Positions 8,364 through 13,743 of a stretch of DNA of 13,743 nucleotides are shown piece by piece. A program made the translations under genes and the position numbers. The number at the start of each line of letters is the position of its first letter. The stretch's first letter is position 1. Origin of the DNA: Chthonomonas sp. UBA2391. Its GTDB lineage: Bacteria > Armatimonadota > Fimbriimonadia > Fimbriimonadales > Fimbriimonadaceae. Under the pieces are notes generated by a model. It had not been told where the DNA came from. It made no database searches and worked only from the letters and a program-made list of their open reading frames with translations. Where the stretch lies: contig DDSL01000065.1 in the NCBI GenBank assembly GCA_002343825.1, positions 1 through 13,743 on the forward strand, read 5' to 3'.

Positions 8364-8711
8364 ATGTTTCCCTGGGGAATGCGGGCAGGGCCCTCAAGTG
8401 TCGAGGTGGACTTGGAGGCAAGAAGCGCAGCTCGATCCGCGGTGACGGAGGTGGACAACCTCCGCGGCCGGGTCCGAACGCTGGAGTTTGCCTTGGGGGC
8501 ACTCTGGCTCCTCATGAAGGAGCGGCACGGCTACACCGACCAGGATCTCGCCGAAGCCATCGCCCGACTCGATGCTGAGGATGGCAAGATCGACGGCGAA
8601 ATTTCAGTCGAGAGCCAGCTGGAGTGCCCGCAGTGCGGACGCAGGAGGCTGACCCGGGCTTCGCTCAAATGTAGCTATTGCGGGGCGCCACTGACCCCGC
8701 TTGGAATGTGA
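8364..8711 (+). CDS. Small coiled-coil zinc-ribbon protein of unknown function
   Basis: A 115-residue protein of unassigned function. Residues about 13-53 form a charged, heptad-like helix (coiled-coil candidate). An acidic segment follows, with the HGYTDQDLAEAIARLDAEDG pattern at about 55-74. The C-terminus is a CPQC...CSYC zinc ribbon with cysteines 88, 91, 103 and 106; all four ligands are present. Such ribbons bind nucleic acid or protein or only stabilise a fold; nothing here tells which. It follows the SIS gene by 42 bases on the same strand. No Shine-Dalgarno is visible, but TAAGAT lies at 8349-8354, 9 bases before the ATG, so it could have its own weak leaderless promoter. ATG 8379 is an alternative start. 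It converges on rplB. Confidence 0.72.
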   Translation: MFPWGMRAGPSSVEVDLEARSAARSAVTEVDNLRGRVRTLEFALGALWLLMKERHGYTDQDLAEAIARLDAEDGKIDGEISVESQLECPQCGRRRLTRASLKCSYCGAPLTPLGM

Positions 8712-8716
8712 TTTCT

Positions 8717-8761
8717 TTATAGGTCTTATAGGTCCTATAGGTCTTATAGGTCCGATAGAGA
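8717..8761. repeat. 9-bp tandem repeat (TTATAGGTC)n
   Basis: Four consecutive 9-base units begin at 8717, 8726, 8735 and 8744. Three read TTATAGGTC and one reads CTATAGGTC, and a degenerate fifth unit (CGATAGAGA) follows. The array sits in the gap between the convergent zinc-ribbon gene and rplB, just before a strong hairpin. It is AT-richer than its surroundings and contains near-palindromic CCTATAGG. The unit is a multiple of 3, so minus-strand readthrough would give a Thr-Tyr-Lys/Arg repeat, but no gene uses it. A role in 3'-end formation or a slippage-born spacer are both possible. Confidence 0.9.
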
Positions 8762-8770
8762 ACGAACCAC

Positions 8771-8795
8771 CCCCGACCGCATTCTGCGGTCGGGG
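8771..8795. terminator. Hairpin between convergent genes, probable bidirectional 3' end
   Basis: The arms CCCCGACCGCA (8771-8781) and TGCGGTCGGGG (8785-8795) pair perfectly over 11 bases around a 3-base loop, giving a very GC-rich stem. It lies 30 bases past the rplB stop and 60 bases past the zinc-ribbon stop, where both transcripts should end. Neither side carries a clean U tract: the plus side is followed by ATGGATTTTG and the minus side by GTGGTTCGTTC. Termination is therefore likely but not textbook, and the hairpin may instead protect RNA 3' ends. Confidence 0.7.
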
Positions 8796-8824
8796 ATGGA
8801 TTTTGCCAGGATCCTGCTTGAGGA

Positions 8825-9658
8825 TTAGGCGTTGTGGCGGCTTCGAACAATGAACCGGTTGGTCCGCTTGTTCTTTCGGGTCCGCTCACCGAGAGACTTG
8901 TTGCCCCATCGGTCGACCGGGCCCTTGCGGCGTCCGACCGGCGACTTGGCTTCACCACCACCGTGCGGGTGGTCTCGCGGAGACTTGACGACACCGCGGA
9001 CGTGGGGTCGGCGACCAAGGCCCCGGGCCTTTCCGGCCTTACCCAGTTGCTCGTTCTCGTGCTCAGCGTTCCCGACTTCGCCAACGGTGGCCCGGCAGGT
9101 GTAGTGCACCATGCGCATTTCTCCGCTCGGAAGTCGAAGGGTCACGTAGTTCCCTTCCTTCGCCATCACCTGCGCGGCAGTCCCGGCGGAGCGGACCATT
9201 TGGCCGCCCTTGCCCGGCTGGAACTCGATGTTGTGGACGAGAGTACCGAGCGGGATGTTGCGAAGCTCAAGGCAGTGGCCCGGCAAGATGTCCGCGCCCT
9301 CGCCGCTCATGACCGTCATTCCGACGTTCAGGTTCTTCGCCGCGAGGATGTACCGCTTTTCGCCGTCTGCGTATTCCAGCAGAGCGATGCGACAGGTTCG
9401 GTTGGGATCGTATTCGATCGCCGTCACCGTCGCTTGGATCGAATCCTTTTGGCGCTTGAAGTCGATGATGCGATATCGGCGCTTGTTTCCGCCGCCCTTG
9501 TTGAAGCTGGTGATGCGACCATAGTGGTTGCGTCCGCCGGACTTCTTGAGGGCTTGCGTGAGGCTCTTCTCGGGTTTGCCCTTAGTGATTTCCTCGTAGG
9601 TCGAGCCGATCATGTGGCGTCGGCCCGGCGAGGTGGGTTTAAAGCGTCTGGTTGGCAT
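8825..9658 (-). CDS. rplB: 50S ribosomal protein L2
   Basis: A 277-residue L2, close to the usual 270-280, which binds 23S rRNA near the peptidyl-transferase centre and the subunit interface. The N-terminal RNA-binding part includes GGRNHYGRIT (41-50) and GGGNKRRYRIIDFKR (55-69). The C-terminal part includes the PHVRGVVKSPRDHPHGGG segment (218-235), with H230 matching the functionally important histidine 229 of E. coli. The usual A-M-N-P-V before DHPHGGG is V-K-S-P-R here, and the following P-V-S-P-W-G is P-V-D-R-W-G, both mild departures. ATG follows the rplW stop by 3 bases, with GGAG 8 bases upstream. rplB ends this cluster; the usual downstream rpsS is absent. Confidence 0.97.
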   Translation of the reverse strand: MPTRRFKPTSPGRRHMIGSTYEEITKGKPEKSLTQALKKSGGRNHYGRITSFNKGGGNKRRYRIIDFKRQKDSIQATVTAIEYDPNRTCRIALLEYADGEKRYILAAKNLNVGMTVMSGEGADILPGHCLELRNIPLGTLVHNIEFQPGKGGQMVRSAGTAAQVMAKEGNYVTLRLPSGEMRMVHYTCRATVGEVGNAEHENEQLGKAGKARGLGRRPHVRGVVKSPRDHPHGGGEAKSPVGRRKGPVDRWGNKSLGERTRKNKRTNRFIVRSRHNA

Positions 9659-9661
9659 GGT

Positions 9662-10006
9662 TTAGACTCCGTAATCCTCTAGGATTTGGCCTTTGGCCAG
9701 GGTCACGACGGCCTTCTTCCAATCCGGGCGCTGGCCTTTGGATCGCTGACCGACCCGGCGGCTTTTGCCCTTCATGACGATGGTCGCAACCTTTTCAACC
9801 ACGATGCCCTTATCCTTCTTGCCCTTTCCGGCATTGTAGATGGCTTCGATGGCGGCCTTGATCTCGATCTTGTTGGCGTCGGGAGCGACGACAAACGTGT
9901 ACTTTCGGTTGACTTCTTCCGACGGCAGGTTCGGGTCACCATAGCTCATGGCCATGGTCTTTTCCGTGATGTGCGGTCGGACGATAATCGTGTAGGGGTT
10001 TTTCAT
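9662..10006 (-). CDS. rplW: 50S ribosomal protein L23
   Basis: A 114-residue L23, somewhat longer than the common 95-100. L23 sits at the mouth of the exit tunnel and docks trigger factor and signal recognition particle. Family features are the N-terminal IIVRPHITEKTMAM (7-20), the KYTFVVAPDANKIEIKAAIEAIY core (35-57, variable in its details), and a basic loop KGKSRRVGQRSKGQRPDWKKA that contacts rRNA. The extra length comes from an insert after the first helix (about 21-33) and a basic GKGKKDKG stretch (60-67). Its ATG overlaps the rplD stop as ATGA, with GAGGAG 8 bases upstream, so it can be both coupled and initiated directly. Confidence 0.94.
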   Translation of the reverse strand: MKNPYTIIVRPHITEKTMAMSYGDPNLPSEEVNRKYTFVVAPDANKIEIKAAIEAIYNAGKGKKDKGIVVEKVATIVMKGKSRRVGQRSKGQRPDWKKAVVTLAKGQILEDYGV

Positions 10007-10659
10007 GCCCAGAACTCCTCAATCCGCTTCATGGCATCGGCGGCGATGATGACCTTGTGGGCCACCAGCACGTCGCGGGTGCTGAAGGTGTTGGTCTTGG
10101 CTCCCTCGGCTCGACTCGGCGCGGTTCGCACCACGACGTTCGGCAGGTTGCGGAAGCTCTTGTAAGTGATCGCATCGATCTCGGGCAACACGATCAGCAC
10201 TCGGCGAACGTCTTGCACCCCGAGCGACTTCAGGAGAGCCGCAGCATCCTTCGTCTTGGGAGCATCAAAGGCGATCTTGTCGACGAGGATGACATTGCCT
10301 GCGTTCAGGTGGGCATTCAGGGCGCCCTTGATGGCGGCCCGTCGCTCCTTCTTGTTCAGGTCCTTGTCGTAATCTCGAGGCTTGACGGCCAGAGCCATCG
10401 CACCGTGAGCGTAGTGCGGCGATCGGGTCGAACCTTGTCGGGCGTTACCGGTCTTCTTTTGCTTGTAGGGCTTGCGGCCACCACCCGAGACTTCGCTTCG
10501 GGTCTTGGCGCATTGGGTGCCCTGCCGAGAATTGGCTTCTTCGGTCACGACCGCTCGGTGGAGAACAGCCATGGCGGGTTCGGCGGAAGCGATTGCTTCA
10601 GCGACCGAGTGCTTCCCGACCGACTTCCCATCCTTGTTGAGAATCTCGATTTGAGCCAT
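10003..10659 (-). CDS. rplD: 50S ribosomal protein L4
   Basis: A 218-residue L4, a little longer than E. coli's 201, whose extended loop lines the nascent peptide exit tunnel. The loop runs through TRSEVSGGGRKPYKQKKTGN (53-72) and ARQGSTRSPH. In most bacteria the tip is K-P-W-R-Q-K-G-T-G-R-A-R. Here it reads K-P-Y-K-Q-K-K-T-G-N-A-R, with tryptophan to tyrosine, glycine to lysine (K69) and arginine to asparagine (N72). The globular part includes KPRDYDKDLNKKERRAAIKG (93-112) and the C-terminal NTFSTRDVLVAHKVIIA (190-206). Its ATG shares one base with the rplC stop (TAATG). In some bacteria L4 represses the S10 operon; nothing here proves that regulation. Confidence 0.97.
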   Translation of the reverse strand: MAQIEILNKDGKSVGKHSVAEAIASAEPAMAVLHRAVVTEEANSRQGTQCAKTRSEVSGGGRKPYKQKKTGNARQGSTRSPHYAHGAMALAVKPRDYDKDLNKKERRAAIKGALNAHLNAGNVILVDKIAFDAPKTKDAAALLKSLGVQDVRRVLIVLPEIDAITYKSFRNLPNVVVRTAPSRAEGAKTNTFSTRDVLVAHKVIIAADAMKRIEEFWA

Positions 10660-11288
10660 TAGTTCTTCACCACCTTGTTGATGGTCACGAGGCCACCGTT
10701 CGCTCCGGGGACGCTTCCGTCGATCAGGACGAGACCGCGCTCGACGTCGATCTTGACGACCTTGAGGCCCTTTTGGGTCACCGTATCTCCGCCCATTCGG
10801 CCCGGCTTTCGGGTTCCCTTAAAGACGCGCTGCGGACCGGTCGCACCGCTGGAGAGCGGTCGGCGGTGGGTCATATAACCGTGGGTCATGTGCTGACCTC
10901 GGAAGTGGTGACGCTTGACACCACCAGCAAAACCGCGGCCCTTGCTCGTGCCAGTGACGGTCACGGGAGCGCCTTCTTCCAGCACTTCCGCGCCAAATTT
11001 TTGGCCGGTTTCAAATCCGTCGGTCTTGTCCACGCGGAACTCGCGCAGGTGACGGACGTTGTGGGTGAGTCCGGCCTTTTTCAGGTGGCCAAACTTGGGG
11101 AAGGTCAGATGCTTATCGCTCTGTTCGCCGTAGCCAACTTGCACGGCGCTATATCCATCTGTGTCGGGTGTTTTGATCTGCGTCACGAACACAGGTCCGA
11201 CTTGAACGACCGTCACCGTGATGGCGCGGCCTTCCTCGTCGAAGATGTTCGTCATGCCGATCTTTGTTCCCAGAATTCCGGGCAGCAT
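10659..11288 (-). CDS. rplC: 50S ribosomal protein L3
   Basis: A 209-residue L3, the same length as the E. coli protein, which nucleates early 50S assembly and reaches the peptidyl-transferase centre. It begins MLPGILGTKIGMTNIF, continues with VTGTSKGRGFAGGVKRHHF (111-129), and has HRRPLSSGATGPQRVFKG (141-158) followed by GRMGGDTVT (163-171), all standard L3 landmarks. The start is ATG 11286-11288, because AAGGAG lies 10 bases upstream and family similarity begins there; an in-frame codon at 11366 would add 26 unrelated residues. It is the first gene of the four-gene ribosomal cluster. The usual upstream rpsJ (S10) is absent and a divergent hydrolase gene stands there instead. Its promoter must lie in 11289-11466, but I see no convincing -35/-10 pair. 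Confidence 0.97.
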   Translation of the reverse strand: MLPGILGTKIGMTNIFDEEGRAITVTVVQVGPVFVTQIKTPDTDGYSAVQVGYGEQSDKHLTFPKFGHLKKAGLTHNVRHLREFRVDKTDGFETGQKFGAEVLEEGAPVTVTGTSKGRGFAGGVKRHHFRGQHMTHGYMTHRRPLSSGATGPQRVFKGTRKPGRMGGDTVTQKGLKVVKIDVERGLVLIDGSVPGANGGLVTINKVVKN

Positions 11289-11298
11289 AACTTTTATT

Positions 11299-11304
11299 CT
11301 CCTT
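11299..11304 (-). promoter_or_regulatory. Shine-Dalgarno of rplC
   Basis: AAGGAG on the minus strand, 10 bases before ATG 11288. It selects that start over the upstream in-frame codon at 11366, which would place this site inside the coding region. The presence of a real Shine-Dalgarno also means the L3 mRNA has a leader, unlike the divergent gene at 11467. Confidence 0.8.
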
Positions 11305-11329
11305 GGTGTTGGTTCTAGCTTCTGACTAA

Positions 11330-11345
11330 CCCTCGGTTCCGAGGG
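11330..11345. repeat. Inverted repeat in the rplC leader region
   Basis: CCCTCGG and CCGAGGG form a perfect 7-base inverted repeat separated by TT, about 40 bases upstream of the rplC start. In the L3 transcript it could fold only as a shortened hairpin, since a 2-base loop is too tight. As DNA it resembles a compact dyad that a dimeric regulator could bind. No T-run follows, so it is not an intrinsic terminator for the hydrolase side. Function is unknown; chance occurrence is possible. Confidence 0.5.
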
Positions 11346-11453
11346 GGATTGCGATCGCCTTCCCAAGGGCTGGCGGACGCGCTCGGCGGGCTAAGAAGCC
11401 AGGTGTGCTTTTTACAGCAATTTGGTAGGATACCCGAATCCATCGACCCTGGC

Positions 11454-11459
11454 TATACT
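11454..11459 (+). promoter_or_regulatory. Candidate -10 element for leaderless hydrolase transcript
   Basis: TATACT lies exactly 7 bases before ATG 11467, which would place the transcription start at or beside the first base of the coding region. The intervening TTCGTCC contains no Shine-Dalgarno. No good -35 is visible at the usual spacing (TACCCG is the hexamer 17 bases upstream). The same hexamer and spacing precede the kinase operon on the other strand, which raises confidence in both. Confidence 0.55.
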
Positions 11460-11466
11460 TTCGTCC

Positions 11467-13743
11467 ATGGTTGGATCCGGACGCGCCCTTTGGCTCGCTA
11501 CGATTGCCCTCTTGTCGCTCAACTCGGCCCTTGCCCAAAAGGTCGCCGAATACAAGCTCACCGTGGCCGGAGCCTCTTTCGACCTCACCAGCACGTATGA
11601 GGAAAAAGATGCGGGCGCTTTCGAGAGTCTCGTCAAAGCCAAGCTGCCTGGCCAGCCCGAATCGAGCGGCAAGCTGGTGGGGCGATGGACTGGCTATGAC
11701 CTCACCGAGGCCGAAATCACCCTCGAAGGCGGAGGCGCCAAGTTCAAAGCGACCTACCAGAGCGGCGCCTTCACGATCACCGGCGCACCCAATGCTCCCA
11801 AGGACCCAATCAAGCTGGACCTCAAAGGGGCTCTTCTCTGGTCCCAGAACTTCCCCGCCGTCTCCCGGTCGGCCTTTGGGGTGCTCGGGGATATCCGTTC
11901 CGGTAAGAAAGTTCGCTTGATCAACCTCGACACGTTGACCGAACAATCGATTGAGGCCAAGGCGACCACCCGGACCGTCCAGATGGCCGGAGAGAATCGG
12001 GACTTCCACGTCATCAGCTTCAGCCTCTCCGGACTCCCGATCCAGCTTTTCCTCGATCGCTCCACCAGGCAGAGCGCTGGATTTCATGTCCCGGCTCAGA
12101 ACGCAAGCTTTCTGCGAGTAGGCTCAGAGGCCGTCGTTGAAGACCCGATCGGCAAATATCCCGAGCTCCCAAAAGCCGACCAGCCGACCTTGGAAACCCC
12201 GGAGGTCAAGATTCCGATGCGCGATGGCGTGCTGCTAGCTAGCACCTTGACGCGTCCCAAGGCCGAAGGCAAGTACCCGACCATCCTCATCCGAACCCCC
12301 TACGATCGCAAGCTCGGGGCGTTTTACGGCAGCCGCTACGCGCCACGAGGTTACGCGGTGGTTGTCCAAGACGTCCGCGGGCGATTTGGTTCGGGCGGAA
12401 TCTGGGAGCCGCTCACCTCCGAGGTCGCAGACGGCAAAGACACGCTCGACTGGATCGTCAAGCAGCCCTGGAGCAACGGCAGTGTCGGCATGATCGGGGC
12501 CTCTTACCTGGGCTATGTTCAGTGGGCCGCGGCGGTGACACAACATCCCGCGCTCAAGTGCATCATTCCCCAGGTCAGCCCGCCCGACCCCACCCGGAAC
12601 ATCCCCTGGGATAACGGCGCCTTCCTGCTGATGGGAGCCGCTTGGTGGAGCAACATTGTCAAGGACAACTCCCCGCTGAATATGTCGATGCTGACCCCGG
12701 ATAAAGTGAAGCACCTCGCCACGCGTCCGCTGACCAAGGTCGACGACAAGATGATCGGACGAGACGTTCCGTTCTTTGACCAGATGCTCAAGCGCGACAG
12801 CATCGACAAGTGGACAGGCGCTTTTCGGCATAGCCAGATCTCCAGCGTCAAGATCCCCGTTCTGCATGTCAGCGGGCTTTGGGACGGCGACGGAGTCGGG
12901 ACGCAAATCCACTGGGAAGCCCTGCGACGCGCGGGTGGGAAGCAGTGGCTCATCTTTGGCCCCTGGGAGCACGGCTTCAACATGAGTACCAAACAAGCTG
13001 GGATCGACTACGGTCCGGATTCGCTCCTCGAACTCGAAAGCGTTTACCTTCGATTCTTTGAGACCTTCCTCAAGAACCGCGAAGTCAAGTGGAACGAGCA
13101 ACCCAAGGTTCGGTTCTTTGTCGGCGGGGCCAACTATTGGGAAAAGGGGACGGACTTCCCGTTGCCATCGGCCAAGCCGGTCACTTACTTCTTGGGCAAC
13201 GGGGCTCTGACCTCCGGTCCAACCTCGGGCCGTGACTCGATCACCGTGGACCCCGAAAAGATTGGCACCACCAGCTCGATCATGGATCTAGAGGGATCTG
13301 CCTCGACGCTGATCCGACCGCGAGACCTCGCCGGGGCGCTGGTCTATCGCGGCCCGATCCTTGAGCAACCCAAGATCTACCAAGGAACCCTCACGGCCGA
13401 GCTGTATGTGAGCACAACCGCGCGAGATGCGACTTTGCACGTCTTGGTTTGCGAACAGAAGGCCAACGGTGAGATCCACCTGCTGGGTGGGGAAGGAACG
13501 CAAAGACTGACCGAGTTTGGACCGGGGCGAAAGCTCCTTCAGCCCGGAAAAGTCTACAAGGTCCAAGTTCGACCGTGGTGGTTCAGCCAGCAGCTCCAGC
13601 TGGGTAGTCGATTGGTGATCGCCGTCACCGGGCACCTGTTCCCCAGGTTCTCACTCAACCCGGGGACGGGAGAAAGCGAGGCGACGGCCACGCGGTACAT
13701 CAAGTCCACCCACACGCTCCATCGGTCCAAAGAACATCCGAGC
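11467..13743 (+). CDS. Secreted CocE/NonD-family serine hydrolase, C-terminus cut by window edge
   Basis: The 759 codons in the window are open to the last base; family members usually end a few residues after the H-P-S seen here. A signal peptide (1-23, cleavage after A-L-A) predicts export. Residues about 24-240 form a beta-rich module I do not recognise. The alpha/beta hydrolase begins near PMRDGVLLASTL (250-261) and continues with QDVRGRFGSGG and GMIGASYLGY. The expected triad is present: S346 in GASYLG, D473 in SGLWDGDG and H502 in GPWEHG. A jelly-roll domain of X-Pro dipeptidyl-peptidase C-terminal type follows, with LIRPRDLAGALVYRGP and GTLTAELYVS. Such enzymes cleave esters, amides or peptides (cocaine esterase, X-Pro peptidase, acylases); the substrate here cannot be read from sequence. 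It is divergent from rplC and probably leaderless. Confidence 0.9.
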   Translation, partial: MVGSGRALWLATIALLSLNSALAQKVAEYKLTVAGASFDLTSTYEEKDAGAFESLVKAKLPGQPESSGKLVGRWTGYDLTEAEITLEGGGAKFKATYQSGAFTITGAPNAPKDPIKLDLKGALLWSQNFPAVSRSAFGVLGDIRSGKKVRLINLDTLTEQSIEAKATTRTVQMAGENRDFHVISFSLSGLPIQLFLDRSTRQSAGFHVPAQNASFLRVGSEAVVEDPIGKYPELPKADQPTLETPEVKIPMRDGVLLASTLTRPKAEGKYPTILIRTPYDRKLGAFYGSRYAPRGYAVVVQDVRGRFGSGGIWEPLTSEVADGKDTLDWIVKQPWSNGSVGMIGASYLGYVQWAAAVTQHPALKCIIPQVSPPDPTRNIPWDNGAFLLMGAAWWSNIVKDNSPLNMSMLTPDKVKHLATRPLTKVDDKMIGRDVPFFDQMLKRDSIDKWTGAFRHSQISSVKIPVLHVSGLWDGDGVGTQIHWEALRRAGGKQWLIFGPWEHGFNMSTKQAGIDYGPDSLLELESVYLRFFETFLKNREVKWNEQPKVRFFVGGANYWEKGTDFPLPSAKPVTYFLGNGALTSGPTSGRDSITVDPEKIGTTSSIMDLEGSASTLIRPRDLAGALVYRGPILEQPKIYQGTLTAELYVSTTARDATLHVLVCEQKANGEIHLLGGEGTQRLTEFGPGRKLLQPGKVYKVQVRPWWFSQQLQLGSRLVIAVTGHLFPRFSLNPGTGESEATATRYIKSTHTLHRSKEHPS

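Noticed and set aside
8717..8761. CRISPR array
   Set aside because: The units are only 9 bases, directly adjacent with no spacers, and no cas gene is present.
8665..9084. Minus-strand frame with Thr-Tyr-Lys/Arg repeats running through the 9-bp array
   Set aside because: It is an alternative frame of rplB extended by chance through the tandem repeat, whose 9-base unit keeps the frame open. No start signal or homology supports it.
8834..9682. 282-codon open frame opposite rplB
   Set aside because: It mirrors the L2 gene codon for codon on the opposite strand. L2 is certain, and the shadow has low-complexity composition.
12235..13101. 288-codon open frame on the minus strand within the hydrolase gene
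   Set aside because: It is antisense to the catalytic core of the CocE-type enzyme and shows no family signature. The plus-strand frame contains the intact Ser-Asp-His triad.

Overview
This window is a stretch of ordinary bacterial chromosome, not a mobile or accessory island. It is moderately GC-rich and densely coded, with many 1-4 base gene overlaps. A fused SecD-SecF, leaderless-looking TATACT promoters and a small coiled-coil/zinc-ribbon protein fit a deep-branching lineage, possibly Armatimonadota (Fimbriimonadia-like). That placement is inference from gene content; no marker gene was searched against a database.

Layout. (1) Bases 1-364 hold the 3' end of trpE on the + strand. It stops 9 bases from the convergent secDF. 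(2) Bases 374-7333, on the - strand, look like one five-gene operon, transcribed right to left: a soluble double-GAF histidine kinase, an exported protein of unknown function with two similar halves, tsaB, murB, then secDF. The first four genes are joined by ATGA or GTGA stop/start overlaps. secDF follows after about 50 bases with its own strong Shine-Dalgarno and a TTG start. (3) Bases 7374-8711, on the + strand, hold a double-SIS sugar-phosphate isomerase/deaminase related to the isomerase half of GlmS, then a 115-residue coiled-coil/zinc-ribbon protein. (4) Bases 8712-8824 are a convergent intergenic gap with a 9-bp tandem repeat and an 11-bp perfect hairpin. (5) Bases 8825-11288, on the - strand, are a tightly packed rplC-rplD-rplW-rplB cluster (L3-L4-L23-L2). 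It is the front of the usual S10 operon, but has no rpsJ before it and no rpsS/rplV/rpsC after it. (6) Bases 11467-13743, on the + strand, are a secreted CocE/NonD-family serine hydrolase with an unusual 220-residue N-terminal module. The window edge cuts it a few residues before its expected end.

How the genes work together: the left operon combines envelope functions (peptidoglycan precursor synthesis by MurB, Sec-dependent export by SecDF) with tRNA t6A modification (TsaB) and a cytoplasmic sensor kinase, so the kinase may belong to growth or envelope homeostasis. The ribosomal cluster is a self-contained unit with its own start and its own 3' hairpin.

No clearly new biological system is visible. 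The points most worth a second look are the broken-up S10 operon, the identical TATACT-N7-ATG arrangement before two unrelated genes, the altered L4 tunnel loop, the atypical kinase H-box and the extra domain on the CocE hydrolase.
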